In this document: piece after piece, positions 1 to 13,414 of the stretch
Layout: each line of letters begins with the position of its first letter
How positions within the stretch are numbered: the first letter of the stretch is position 1
Source: Xylaria sp. FL1777
Lineage: Eukaryota > Ascomycota > Sordariomycetes > Xylariales > Xylariaceae
Direction: 5' to 3'
NCBI GenBank assembly: GCA_022578965.1
Contig: MU400655.1
Location: forward strand, 39,826-103,825
DNA: 64,000 bases
Translations under genes and position numbers: made by a program
Notes under the pieces: generated by a model
What the model was told of the DNA's origin: nothing
What the model saw: only the letters and a program-made list of their open reading frames with translations
The model's database searches: none

Positions 1-3000
1 TTAATATTAAACTTTAAAAAGTTTGTTTATTGCGCACTTTAAACTTTATTGCTAAATATATTATAACGCTATTAATACTTGCTGCTGCGCTTTTAATAAA
101 AGCAGTAATTAATATTTTGTTTTTTTTTCCTAACTAAAAGAACACTTTATATATAGCTCGAATAACAACAGATTTTTTAGTGCTGCTTTATTTTTTTAAA
201 AAACTAATAGTAATAAGTAGTTTTAATACATTTTTTTGTATTGCATTAGCATTAAAGTTAAGCTTTTAGCATACAAGCAAAACTGCTTTACTTTGTTTTG
301 CATTTAAACCTTTTTTTGTATATATTATATAGCTAATAATGCAGTATTTTATTAAAAGAAAATATTTAACAAAAGCAATATTGCTTTTAAAATTATTTAA
401 TGCTAATATTTAAAAATATTATTAGTTCTAGTTAAACTTAAAACTTAGTATTATAAATTTATTTCTTTTAACTAAGTTTTTATAGTTATATATATAACTT
501 AGCTTTTTTAAAACAATGTATTTATTTTTTTCTTTAATGTAGTTTTTTAAAATTGCTAATTTAGGTTGCATTAGTTATATTAATATAATGCTAATTTGTT
601 TAGCTAGTATAACATTATTACTATTTTTACTATTTTTTATTTAGTTAAGAATATTTATTTAATTTTTAGTAAATATATTAAAACGTGCATTTTTAATGTT
701 TTTAATGTTTGCTTGCTAAATAAGTTATTTAAGGTTATTTAATATACTAAGTAGCTTATTTACTTTCTTAAATAACTGTTTAAACCAGTTAAAATTATAG
801 CGTAAAAAATGCAGAGATTTCTTCGGCTAGTTTTTTTCTACGTTTATTAATTACTAATTATTATTAAATAATAAATTATTATTATTTATTAAATTAGCTT
901 ATTAATTTTTTTATGCTTTAGCGTTTTTTGCTGCTTTTTTTTTTAACTTTTTTAGCTAATCTAGATTTTTAACTTTAAATAAAAGCTTGCTATTTAACTA
1001 AGCGTAATAATAATTTTAAAGTTTAAAAGCAAACATCTTAATTAAAGTATTAAAACAATGCTATAAAACAAATAATAAAAGCTTTAATATAGCGCCTTAA
1101 TTTAAATTATTTATATTTATGCTGTTAATAAATTGTTTACTAAAAACTAAAATCTGCTTTTTATTAATAAGCTTTTAAACTATTCTTTTAAAAAAAGAAG
1201 TATTTTTGTTTATTAAAAAATAATGTAGTAATAATTTTTTTTTTAGTTTTTTTATAAAATAAAAGCTGCTTGTATAATTATATAAACATATATTTTAAAG
1301 CATTATTTCTTTATATGCATAAACTTATATATAAAAAAAAACCTAACTTTTTTTGCTTAATAAGTTTAATAGTAGCTAAATAGCGTTAAAACTAAAGCGG
1401 TTAATTATATATTATAGGAAAACCTTTAGTGCGTAAGTATAAAGGTAGTTAAAATTAACTATAGCTTAGTTTTTTATAAATAAATAATAGTTTAGCATTT
1501 TAAGCAAATTAGCATAAACTTTAATAGCTAAAAGCTTTTAAGCAGTTACTAGCTTATTAAAAAGCAAAGCTATAAACCTGCAAAAAACTATATTAGCTTT
1601 ATTATTTATTATAAAAAATAGCATAATAAAATTGCTTTTTATTTTTTCTATGTTTTTTTTATAAAGTTATTTTTGTTAATATTGCGCTATTTAATCTAAG
1701 ATTTTTTTTGCAAATACTATAAGTTTATAATGTTTAATTAGCGCTTTTATTATATAATTTAGCACATAATATATAATAAAAAAAGTTTAAAGGCGTTTTT
1801 ATAAAAATATAAAATTATAATTGCATTAAAATATTAATGCTATAATTAAATTAGTTTTATTAATATGCAAATAGTTCTTTTTAATCTTAATAAAGCTATT
1901 TTTAGTTATATGTATTACTTTTATTAATGTTTAAAAATAGCTAAATTAATAAGCTGTTTTTTTATGTAGTTCTTTTTAATAAGTGTTTATATAAACGTAG
2001 CAATTATTGCAAGCGTTTAAAAAAGCATATTGCTATTTTATATATAACATTAATAATGTTTTATTAAACTAAAAATGCTTTAATATATTTAAAACATTAA
2101 TACAAGTAATAGCACAGCTAATATTATTAACTAAATTATTATTTAAATATTACTTTTTTTATTAGTATTTTAAATTTTAATTATTTAGTAAGCATAACGC
2201 ATTTTATTAAAAAAAGAATCTATATAGCTAATAATGTGCTTTCTTAAGCCTAAAATTCTATTAGTAGCTAAGTTATTAATTAGTTTATACATTATAATAT
2301 TGCTAGCTAGCTATAATATTTCATGCAAATAAAGGCTTTTTTAATTATTGTTTTTTATTATACTATAATACGCAGCAACTTTACTAAATGCTTTAGTTTT
2401 TACTACGTTTTTAACAAATATGTTTATATATATTTAAAACATTTAAGCAGCAGCTATAAAATTTTAATATATAGTTTTAGCAAATTTAAGGCTTTATTAA
2501 TTACTATTAAAGCTTACTTAGTATTTATTTAGTGCTTTAGCTTATGCTAAATTTTTAAAAAGCGCTATTTTAAAGATTATAAGGCTGCTTTAATCCTTAG
2601 AATTAATAGTAAACTAAATTATAAGTAAGCTATATATAATAATTAGCAACTATAATTAACTTTTAAAAATATTTTTCTGTTTGTAAAAGTAAAGCTATTT
2701 GTACTTAATTAATTAAACATTTTTTAGTATAGTTTTAATGTATAAATTGCTATAATATTTATAATAGCAAATAAAGCGCTTTTTAGCATTTAAATTTATT
2801 AAGCTTAAAAAGTAGCATGCTTTTTAAATTGCAGCTTATGCATTTTGTTTAACTAAAGCCTTTAAAATAAAAATGCTATTATTTTAAATTTTATTATTTA
2901 TAAATAAAAATAAAAAAAAAAATCTGCTATATAATAACTTTTATGTTATAAAAAATAATACTAAACTTAGATGTTTTAACTAACGCTAATATTATAAGCA

Positions 3001-6000
3001 TAAACATTATTTTTAATAACAAAAGTGTTTTTATGCTTTTTTTTCCTATATAAAAAAAAATGCAAAAATACCTTTAAGTAAAAATCTTTATTAAAGCAGT
3101 TAGCAAAGCTAATGTACTGCTATATTCCAAAATACTTTATATTATTAACTTTAGCAAAATTAATAGTTTTTGCTATAAAACAAGCAGTATTAATACTACT
3201 TTTAAATAAAATAGCGCTATAAAAACCCATGCTTAATATAGTTTTTTTAATCTTTAAAATGGCGTTTTTATTAATACTAGTTCTTTAAATATTTTTATTT
3301 TTATTAAATACTGCAAATATATTAAACTTTTTTAGATTATTTTGTTTTATTAAGCTAAGCTACTATTGCTGCTTAGTGCTAAAAACATATTAAAAGCTTT
3401 ATAGTTGCTTAATTAGTATATTAAAAATAAAGTTTTAATTAGTTATATAGTTTGTTTAAGCAATATTAAGATTTTTTTTAGCAAAAATACATATTTTATT
3501 TATTAATAATAGTAATATATTATTAACTAAAAAACTAGCTAACGCTATATTATTAATAAAAATATCTATATATAATAAATTATTAACTTTTAATTAAGCT
3601 AAAGCATTTATAACTTATTAATAATGTATATATAGTAAATCTTTAGTATTTTATAGTTTAAGCTTTGTAATATTTATTTAAAAAATTTAAACAATATTAT
3701 ATAAATTAAAAACCGCGTAAAGCAAAGCAGTAATAATATATAAAACATTTTGTTTTTAAACCGTAATTTATTTTTTTAATTAATAATAAGCATTTGCTAG
3801 TTATTTTTGATTTTTAGCATAAAACTTAATAATATATCTATATAAAATATACAAAAAAATTAATCGTTTTTTTATAAAACTAAAACAACGTAGCTCTTTA
3901 AAATATTAATAAAAATAGCCTGTATTAAAATAATTAGCTATAGCACACTTTAGCATTTGCTTAGCATTAATAAATCTAATGCAAAATAAGCATATTTATA
4001 TAAGCTGCTTTTTAGTTTTTATAGTACGTAAGAAATATAAGCAGCATTAAATAACTTTTGCAAAATTTTTGTTTTAGTTTAAATTAATATTATTAACCTA
4101 ATTAATTTAGCGCATTAAATTATTGCATAAATATTATTAATAAATAACGCAAAAATTAAAAAGAAAATAAATATTACTTATAGCATTTTACGCGCGTTAA
4201 ATAATCTTTGCTTAATAGTTAAGTTAAACTAGTTTATACTAATTAAAACTAGTACTAAGTAGTTTGCAATGTTTATACTTTTTTTTTATAGCGTTTATAT
4301 ATTAAAACAAAACTTTAGTTCTTTTATAAGCAACTTTAATAAAAGGTTATGCTATAAAATAGTTATTATATAAAACTTTATAAAAGAATTGTTTTAAAAC
4401 TAAATATATTAAATTTTAATATTGTTTTATTTAGCATAGTAATTACTAATAATTTAAAGTTCTTTTAACTAATATTGTTTTTTAAAGCAAAATAAAACAT
4501 TATATAATAATAAAGAAGCAAGTTTAGCAATAAGAAAGTTAAGGTTATATTAAACATTATTAATAAATTAAACAAAAAAAAACTTTTAGCTGTAGGAAAT
4601 AAAAATAGCGCAAAATATATTTGTTTTTATAGTTTAAAACTTGCAAACAAAACAGATTTGTTTAATTAATTCTAAAAAATTAAATAACTAATAAGCTATA
4701 CTATAGAATTAAAAGTATTTAAAGTTTGCTTTTTTATATTAATAATTTATGTACTAGTAAATCTAAAAGCATTAAAAACCTATATTTTAAATAAACTGTT
4801 GTAAAAGTGTCCGTAGATTATTATATTGCAATAAGTTATTAAACTAAAAAAAGTCCAAAGTTTAAACAACAAAAATATTACAACTAGTTTTTTAGCAAAG
4901 CATTATGCTAGTTATATAAATAATAGTTAAATTAATATTATATAATAAGAAAAAAAAACAGTTATATATTAATTATTTCTATTAAAAATTAAGTGTAATA
5001 TAAACTATTTTTATATAGCATTTCTATAGTTTTTATTACTTGTAAAAAATATGCTAAGTTTAATAGTACTAATACTTTAATTTAAAATAGCTATAGTATA
5101 ACACTAAACTAGGTTTAAAAATGCAATAGCTATTTAAATTATGTTTAAATAGTTAAGCTATAGAATTTTAGTATTTAAGCAATAAACCTAAAAGTAAGCA
5201 ATGTTTAAATTTAAACAAGAAAACATCCGTTAGCGTAATTTTAAATTCTTTTAGAAAACCTAGTTTAATTTATGGCTTTATATGCCCTTATATTTAAAAT
5301 AATTTATTAGCTGTTTATTGCTTTATAAAACCCTTTATATTATATAGTAATACGAGGCATAAATGCATAAAAATAAACAAGTTTTAATAAAACTATACTT
5401 TAACTTCTTTTAAACATAAAGCAATACTTATTTTTTTTTAACCTTATTATTAAAGTATTTAATATAAAATATATAACTATTTAACAATATTTAAACAATA
5501 GTAATTATTTATTTAAACCTTTTAAAATACTAGCTAAATAAAATTATTTATATTAATGTAGTTAATTATATAACTAATTAATTATTGCTTAATTAAATAT
5601 AATATTTTATATGATTTTATTGCTAATAATATATAAACAAAATAATCTTTAAAGCTATTTAATTAAACCTTATATTTTCTTTATATTTTAATTGTTATTG
5701 TAGCTTTTAAAAGCTTAACTCTAGTTATAAAAAAAGCTTAGAAAGTAAAACTATTTATAACCTTTAATGCAGATTTTTTAACCTAAATACTAAAATTAAT
5801 CTAGTTTTAACTTATTGTTTTCTTAAACTTAAAATCTATTAAATATACTTCTAGTATTATAATAATATATGTTAATATTAATTTTATGCCTAAAATCCCT
5901 AAAAATAACATAGTTAATAAATTACATTTAGCATAGCGCAATTTTATAGCTTTTAAATCTTTTAAATTAAGGAAATAAAAAACAATAAAAAAGTGCTGAT

Positions 6001-6059
6001 TTATTTTTAAACAATAAGTAAGTAATAGGAAATTTAACGCTTCTTGTTTTATTATTACA
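1..6059. other. Anonymous AT-rich DNA, no gene seen
   Basis: I see no supported gene, RNA or mobile-element boundary here. A 69-codon frame at 2323-2532 (+) and a 90-codon frame ending just left of the 6.06 kb repeat (6079-5807, -) are rich in F, I, Y, L and K with no recognisable motif. They look like chance openings. Surviving C is almost always in GpC or ApC context. Any original transposon content is too decayed to identify by eye. Confidence 0.5.
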
Positions 6060-6182
6060 ATAAAACTATAAAATAGCACGCGTTGCTAGGTATAAAACTA
6101 TAAAATAGCACGCGCTACTAAGTAAAATAAAGCTATAAAATAGTACATGCTACTAAGTATAAAATTATAATATAGCACATAC
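6060..6182. repeat. 32-35-bp tandem repeat, four units
   Basis: Four adjacent units start with ATAAARYTATAA-like sequence near 6060, 6092, 6127 and 6159, giving a period of 32 to 35 bp. Each contains a variant of TATAAAATAGCACGCGC followed by TACTAAGTA. A fifth partial copy (ACTATAAAATAGCACGCGCT) lies at about 6323-6342. The units differ mainly by transitions: GCACGCG in units 1 and 2, GTACATG in unit 3 and GCACATA in unit 4. Three copies keep the CACGCG core, unusual in such AT-rich DNA. Confidence 0.8.
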
Positions 6183-9100
6183 TAATAATGCTTAACGTTT
6201 ATAGTTAAATTTTCTAAAAAAAAAAAAAAAGAATTAATGCTTTTTGTTTTATTGTTTTAATATACTTATATATTATTAGTGCTTAGTTTAATGTTTAAAA
6301 GTTAATTCTTTAATAAAATAATACTATAAAATAGCACGCGCTATTTATGCATTATGTTTACAGTTAAATTTTAATTATGTATTATATAATACTAAATCTA
6401 TAAGTTTTAGTAAAAAAAAAGTCCTAAAGTTTATAAACTTATAAAAGCTATTATAATATATTTTTATATAGTAATAAATTTTACCGATAGTTTAATTTGC
6501 TTACTTTATATAAGCTTTTTAAATAGTAATAGCATAAATATTATTGCTTTATTTTATTTCTTTTTGTTTTTTTTTTTGTTTATTTTTGTTAGTTTTGTTT
6601 TAAGTTATAGTTTTTACTCTTTAAGTCGGTTACTTTTTATATAATTACATTACAGCATTTATAAGTATTTATTGCTTAACTATACTTTTAAAGGTAGCTT
6701 AACACTACATAACTAATTTTATAAATCTATATAAAGTATTTTTAAAATAATTAATCAAGCTAATAACTAGTAAACTAAACTATTATAAAGCTTTACTAAT
6801 ATATGCAGCAATTTTAACACTTAATAATAAATTAAACCTAATTAAAAATGTTTATTTAATTTAAAACTAAAATATTATAAGTAGCTTAATAATAGCTAAT
6901 GCTTTAGCTTTATAAAAAATAAAATATTATGCATAATTAGCACTTTTACTATAGTTTATATTTTAATTTTTTTTTACCTGCTTAAAAATCTAAAGAAGTA
7001 ATCTAATGTTTTTTTATTAAGGTTTATAAAATATTATATTAAAGTTATAGCTTTTAAATCTTTTTGAAATTTATAGAACTAGTTTTACTAGTTTATTTGC
7101 TAGACTTTTAGCTTTATACTTAATATATTATGCTTAGCAGTTTTAAAGTATAATTTTTAGTATGCTTTTATTTTTTTAATAAGTATTATATGTATATATA
7201 TATATATATATACTTATATTAAACAGCTTTCCTAAAGATAACTATACTACATAATAGTTTTTTTATTGCCTTTTTTATACCTTTTATTATAGCTTTTATT
7301 TTTTTTTATTGGATATTTTAAACTTTATTATAGATTTAAAAGCATAAATTTAATGTAACCGATTTTTTCTTTTTATAAGTTATAACTATATTTCATTATT
7401 TTCTTTATTTTTTATAATAGTAAGCCGGTTTAACAATATAACTTATAATATATAAAACTACTTAAATATAAAGTATAATATAGAACTTAAGTTTACTAGC
7501 TACTTAAAAACAGTTGTTAGTTAATATAATGCTTTAGTATACAATACTATTTTTGTTTAGTTAAATATATACTAACGTAAAATAACTATAGCAAGTAGCT
7601 TAATATATTATAATGCGTTTTTTTTTGCTTATATTAACCCTTATTTTAAATAAATTACTTTAGAACTAATAAAAACATTATATTAGTAAGTAGTATTTTA
7701 GATTGTTTAAAAATTTCTATAAAACTTAGTATATTTATTTCTAGTGTTAAACAAAACGATTTAAATTAGCATTAGCTTTTTGTAGTAACTATAACTAGTG
7801 TTATAAATTATATATATATTTAACTTACCTAGAAATAAAAACAAAAAGCATTAATTTCTTTTTTTATTTGTTTTTTGTAGTATAACCTAAGAACTAAAGG
7901 TTTAATTTCTGCTTTTGCAGTTGTTATTATTTTAACTAAAGTTAACAAAAAACAATAAATACTAATGTTAGCTTTAATTTATATGTTTAGCTTAGCATAG
8001 CATATTGCTAAAAAAATACTTAGTAATATAATTTGCTACTAATATATTAACATAATAAATATTATCGATTTTACTAATTGTAACAAAAAAAACTCAAATA
8101 TTAAAAATATAAACTTAATAACTTTTATTACTAGTAAAAATAAAAAAAACTCTATATTTTGTATTATAACTAATATAATTAAGTTTATTAGCACTAAAAA
8201 GCTAGGTTTGCTGTTTATAGTTAGTTTATTATTATTATATTGCTAAAAGTATATTTAAAAACAATTAGCATTTACTATAGCATTAAAGCATATTAATATA
8301 ACTATAATTATTATTAAAAAAAACATAGCTAACTTAAAAACTAAAACTTTGCTTTGTACTTTTTAAATTGCAAAATTTATTAATAAAAGCTTATTTACTA
8401 TTTAGTTACTTACTATACTAATACTTTTTAAATACTTTATTTCCAAAAACAAAAATATAATTAATGCTAAAACTAAAAGTATTTTTTATATACTTTTTAA
8501 TTAAAGTTTTACTAAAATAACAATGTTAATAATAAATGCTTTAAATATAATGCTATCTTTTAATATTACTAATATAAATACTTTAGCATTTTTAACTTAG
8601 TTTACTAATTTAAAAACAACTAATAAAAATAATATTAACCTTAATTTAGCTTTAAATAAAAATAATAACAATAAAGCTATTGCTTTTATGCATAATTTTT
8701 GTAAAAGGGCTTGTATAACTAATAAAAATACAAAAGATAATATATTGCTTATAATTATGCGTTGCTTAGAATGCAATATTTTAAAGGCCCATAAAAAAAA
8801 AGCAATAGTTAAAAAAAAAAAATAATAGATTTTTTTGTTATATTTTAGCATAAATTAATAAATGTTTTTTTTTTTAAGCTATAAGTTCTGTTTTTTGCTT
8901 ATTAAGTTATATTAAAAAAAATTATAAAATTTTATTATATATTATTATTATAGCTATGCTACTACTTATTTTATATAATATAATACTACTGTTTACTTTT
9001 AACTTTGCTTTTGCTTATATTTATTTATATTTAGCTGTATTTGCACTAGTATATTTAACTTTTTATATAAGTTCTAAAACTATTCTTAAAATATATTTTA

Positions 9101-10115
9101 TTATATATTTATTAAGTTAATAAAGCTAAACTATTATAATATATATTCTAAGTTATATAAAGCTTTAAAACAGATTAAAAAAAAAAATATTTATTTTTCT
9201 TGATTTACTACTACACTATTAAAAATATGTTAAATATAAACAATGCTATTAAACCAATGTTTTAAAATATTAATTTTATTAAGCTTTTTAATAACCTTTT
9301 TTTTATTTTTTTTTTAGTTTTATATATATATTTTTGCTGCTATTAATACTATATTTTGCATTATTTAATTCTTTAAGTTGTTTAAAAACATTAAAAAAAT
9401 ATATAGCTAATAAAACTTATTTTTAGCTTTTTTTTTTATTGCTTGTTATTATACCTTAATGCTTTGCTATACTATATAAAGTAATAGTTTAAAAATTAGT
9501 TTTTATACTTAAGTATAGCTACATATTTATTTATAATAATAGTTTTTAAGCAAGCAGCTATATACTTTGCTGTAAATTTTACTAAAGGTTAAAAAAATAA
9601 TATATAATAAAATTAATAAATAAAAAAGATAATAAATATATTTTGATTTATTTTATTTAACTAAAACTTATATTTTTAAAACAATTATTATTATGTTAAG
9701 TATAATATATATTATTATTATTAATTTTGCAATAATAGCGTTATTTTATAATAATTACTTATATTAATAAAACTTATTATAAAACTACTAGGTATAGCAA
9801 AACATATTAATTATATTTTTAGTTTACTTGTTATTTATTTATAGCTAATTTTTTTGCGTAAGCTTAAATAGCTATATTAGTTGTTTTTATTTAGCTAGGT
9901 TGCTTACTTTTATATACCTAGATATATTTTTATTTTTGCTTTTTTTTTCTTTTAGCTATTATATATACATTTTACTTACTTTTTAATACTTCTGTTTTAT
10001 TTGCTTAAACAAAGAACTATAATAGTTTTGTCTTAATTTTTATGTTTATATATAATTTTTAAAAAGCTATACATTAGCAATAAAATTTAGCTTTTTTTAT
10101 AGCAATAATTATATT
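6183..10115. other. Anonymous AT-rich DNA with a short TA microsatellite
   Basis: No gene is supported. A (TA)n run occupies about 7193-7212. An 84-codon frame at 8597-8851 (-) is almost entirely F, L, I, K and A codons with no motif, and I treat it as chance. Poly-T and poly-A runs of about 8 to 12 bases are common throughout. Confidence 0.5.
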
Positions 10116-10492
10116 AGCTATTATATTTATATAACTTGCTGTTATTTTAAAATTGCGCAAAAACAATTAGCTATATATAAAAGATTTACGCTATTAGCTA
10201 TTAATATATAAAGCTTGCAATACTTAAGCTATAGCTTTTTTTGCTTTCTTTAAACGTTATTATAACGTATGCTTTATTACAAAAATTATATATTAAAATA
10301 CTTCTTTTTTTAAAGCTTTAAAACTATAAGCTAAGCAACAGTTCTGCTTTTGCGCTTTTTTGCTTAACTTTTAAACATAATAATTACAAACATGTTTATT
10401 ATTAAAAAACGCATTATTTTAAGCAAACTTATTAATAATAAACTTAAACTAAAGCTTTTTTATGTTATAAACTAGCTTAACTTATTTAGTAC
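10116..10492. repeat. Direct repeat, left copy (partner at 12091-12395)
   Basis: About 377 bp that recur in the same orientation 2 kb downstream. Shared landmarks in order are TTATATAACTTGCTG, TTTTAAAATTGCGCAAAAA, TTTAAAGCTTTAAAACTATA, CATGTTTATTATTAAAAA and TTTTAAGCAAAC. This copy holds roughly 70 bp, around 10180-10250, that the right copy lacks. Aligned differences are mainly transitions, for example CAACAGTT against TAATAGCT, as expected of RIP-mutated duplicates. The spacing and orientation would suit terminal repeats of a small element, but the ends do not show clear TG...CA. Confidence 0.75.
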
Positions 10493-10834
10493 ACTATTAA
10501 AAATGTTTGTTTTTAAAGTAAAGTTAAGTTATAAAAAAATAGCTACTAAATTATAATTATAAGTAAAAGCTTAATATTATTAATTCTTAAATTCTTTCAA
10601 AAAGTATTAAAAAAAAACTTATTTTTATATAATAAATATTAAACTATTTTTTTATAATTAAGCTTTTTTTATTTTGCTGCAACTTTAGTTCTTAATAAAA
10701 TAACCCTTTTTAAAGTACTTTGTTTTTAAGGCATAATAGCGTTTTTTTTTCTAAGTTTACTAAGTGCTTTAATACATAAAGCATAGTTTATAATTATTAA
10801 AAATATTTTAGTTTGTAAAGTTAGCTACTTTTGC

Positions 10835-10980
10835 TTTTTTTTTTTTTTTTTTTTTTTTTAAGCGTTTTATTATTTAGGTTTTTATTTTTTAGAATTACTA
10901 AAGGAGCACTTTTGCTTTTTTTGCTAGCTTTTTTCTTTTTATTTGCTTTTTTTTTCTTTTTTTTTTTTTCTTTTTTACTA
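10835..10980. repeat. Poly-T / pyrimidine tract
   Basis: A long T-rich tract begins with a run of about 25 Ts near 10835 and continues with T runs broken by C, G and A to about 10980. It produces a spurious 74-codon phenylalanine-rich frame at 10831-11055 that I do not regard as a gene. It lies inside the region bracketed by the 10.1 and 12.1 kb direct repeats. Confidence 0.8.
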
Positions 10981-11060
10981 ATTGCTTTTGTTGTTATTCT
11001 TAATACTAGTTTAATAATTACGTTTGTTAACTTGTTTTGTTTGTTTTTTATTTAGTTATT

Positions 11061-11608
11061 TAGCAAAAAACCCTTAAGCTTAGCTATTTAATTTTAAACA
11101 AAAATAATAGCTAAAAATTTACTATTATTATTAAACAAACAAATTACTTTAAGCATGTAAAACTTACTAAAAAATCTAAACTTTGAAATGCTTTTAGCAA
11201 AAAACCTTTAAGCTTAATTATTTAATCTTAAATGAAAATAATAGCTAAAAACTTGCTATTATTATTAAATAAATCGCTTTAAGTATGCAAGATTTATTAA
11301 ATAATTTAAACTTTAAATTGTTTATATAAGTAAAAGCTTATAATTTGTTTAAAAAAAATTGCGCTAAATATAAAAAGCAAATAAAACGTAAAGTTTAATT
11401 AAGTTTATAGGTTTTTTTAAACAAAAATAATAGCTAAAAACTTACTATTACTATTAAATAAATTACTTTAAGTATGTAAAACTTATTAAATAATTTAAAC
11501 TTTAAGTTGTTTGCATAAATAAAAACCTATAATTTGTTTAAAAAAAATTGCGCTAAATATAAAAAGCAAATAAAACGTAAAGTTTAATTAAGTTTATAAG
11601 TTTTTTTT
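11061..11608. repeat. Complex tandem array with 134-bp and 189-bp spacing
   Basis: Three copies of a core (AATAGCTAAAAAYTTRCTATT, then ACTTTAAG.ATG.AA, then AATTTAAACTTTAA) begin at about 11106, 11240 and 11429. Units 1 and 2 share a 5' part starting TAGCAAAAAACC at 11061 and 11195. Units 2 and 3 share a 3' extension, TTGCGCTAAATATAAAAAGC followed by AAATAAAACGTAAAG. The second array unit thus carries both end types. Differences between copies are mainly transitions. No gene is evident in the array. Confidence 0.85.
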
Positions 11609-12090
11609 ATTAAAGCTATAACTATTTATAAAACTAAAAAAAAAATTTATGCTAGTTTTAAACTTTTTTTTTATAAACATTAAGTTAATAGCAAGTTTAG
11701 TAGCTTAAAAATAATATTATATGCTATAAGCAATGCTTGTTTAAGCTTTATAGTTAAATATTTTGCTAAAAAATAATATAGCTAAAGTACTTATATTATT
11801 ATTAAAAATAAAGGCGTTTATAGCTTAAAAAGCTATTATAACAATAAAAATACTAATAACTGTTTTTGTAAAAGTATAGCTAAAAGTAATAATATTTTTG
11901 TTATTTTTTTAAAGCGTTAGCATTATAGCTATAACTTTAGCTTTTTTTATAATAAAACGCTTACTAAAAGTTTTAGCGTTATTATTTAAGCTATTATTTC
12001 TGTTATTATTAAAGAAGTTTAATAAAGCAAGGGCAGCTAATGTAATACATTTGCGGCTTTACGCTTTAATACTAAGTGTTTAATTATGTT

Positions 12091-12395
12091 AGCTATTATT
12101 ATATTTATATAACTTGCTGCTATTTTAAAATTGCGCAAAAATAATTAGCTATATATAAATGTTACTATAATGCATGTTGCTTTATAAAAATTATGCGTTA
12201 AAATACCTTTTTTTTTAAAGCTTTAAAACTATAAGCTAAGTAATAGCTCTGCTTTTATGCTTATTTGCTTAATTCTTAAACATAATATAAACATGTTTAT
12301 TATTAAAAAGCGCGTTATTTTAAGCAAACCTATTAATAATAAATTTAAGCTAAAGCTTTTTTATGTTATAAGCTAGCTTAATTTACTTAGCATAC
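12091..12395. repeat. Direct repeat, right copy (partner at 10116-10492)
   Basis: This is the second copy of the 10.1 kb segment, in the same orientation, shortened by an internal gap of about 70 bp. Landmarks such as TTTTAAAATTGCGCAAAAA, CATGTTTATTATTAAAAA and AAAGCTTTTTTATGTTATA are intact. Nearly every other difference I can align is C/T or G/A. Together the copies bracket about 1.6 kb containing the poly-T tract and the 134/189-bp array. Confidence 0.75.
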
Positions 12396-12469
12396 GTATT
12401 GCTATTTTAGCTACTAAAATATTTAATTATATATTGCTATAAACCTTAGAAAATTAAAAGTATAAATGT

Positions 12470-13400
12470 TTTTTAAAAAAAAATAAAAAGAAAAAAAAAC
12501 ATATAGCAGCTAATAAAAAAAAGCAAAAAAAAAAAGCCAAAGTTTGTGCAGCTTTTATACTAGAAACAGAAATAAAAACATTAATACTTTTTATGCTAAA
12601 GCAAAAAAAGCGCAAATAATTAAACAAAGCAAAAAAGCTTGCTTATTAGTTTGCATAATAAGCAAGCTTTAATAAAAATAAACTAGCTAATGTTTTTTTG
12701 CTGCTTATAAACATTATATAAAAAGCTTAGCTATAAAAAAATTAATTTAACAAGCAATAGTAAAAATCAAAACTTTTATTTAAAACGTAAGAACTTAAAG
12801 AGCTAAAAATTAACTTAAAAGCAAACTTATAAGCAACAAGAAAAGCATAGCTAAAAAAAATCTAATGCTAAAACTGGACTTTTAGCTAAAAAGGTAGTTA
12901 AAAAGAAAAAAACCTAAAATTATGCTTAAAAAAAAATAAATAAGCACATAAATTTAAACTAAAACAAGCAGCAGTTATTTAGCTATAACTAAGCAAAAGC
13001 TTAGCAAAAATAAAGCTTTTAAAAAATATAATAAGCTATTAAAGCATAAAGCAGCTATAATAATATAAATGCATACTAGAAAAATAAGTTTAAAGGCGTT
13101 TTTATATAAAAGGAAAGTTTTAAGTTTTTTTACGCTTTTTTATAAATATGCAAAAAAAAAAGAAACCTTTTAACATATAGTTTTGCATTATAACTTACTG
13201 CAGAAAAAAAAAAAGCAACTATAAAAAAGCCTTGTAGTTAAGCTATTATAAACTAAAAAGAACCTAAAAATAACTAACGTAATAAAAAAGTAACTAAACA
13301 AATTATAAAAGATATTGCAGCGCTATTAATCTTTTTTTCTTAAAAACAACAATAATAAAAATATATAAAAAAAACAATATTATAGTAAAAAACCCTTCTT
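12470..13400 (+). other. A-rich block, possible decayed coding DNA
   Basis: The plus strand changes to strongly A-rich sequence with many AAA, AAG, GCA and AGC triplets. Loss of GpA by C-to-T change on the other strand would convert Glu and Asp codons to Lys and Asn, so an old acidic or coiled-coil gene on the plus strand would look like this. No frame is clearly better than the others, stops are frequent, and I recognise no family. Confidence 0.25.
12634..12670. repeat. Perfect hairpin, 15-bp arms, 7-nt loop
   Basis: The left arm AAAGCTTGCTTATTA (12634-12648) is followed by the loop GTTTGCA and its exact reverse complement TAATAAGCAAGCTTT (12656-12670). Pairing stops sharply on both sides. 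An exact 15-bp match is unusual in DNA where most older duplications have diverged. There is no T-run typical of a bacterial terminator and no such role is expected here. It could be a foldback remnant. Confidence 0.8.
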
Positions 13401-13414
13401 AAAAAAAAAAAAAA

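Noticed and set aside
12550..12640. A Leu/Lys stretch (KTLILFMLKQKKRK) recalling the basic C-terminal tail of fungal Fot1/pogo-type transposases
   Set aside because: The similarity is only a few Lys/Leu positions in A-rich DNA, with no DDE domain or terminal inverted repeats nearby.
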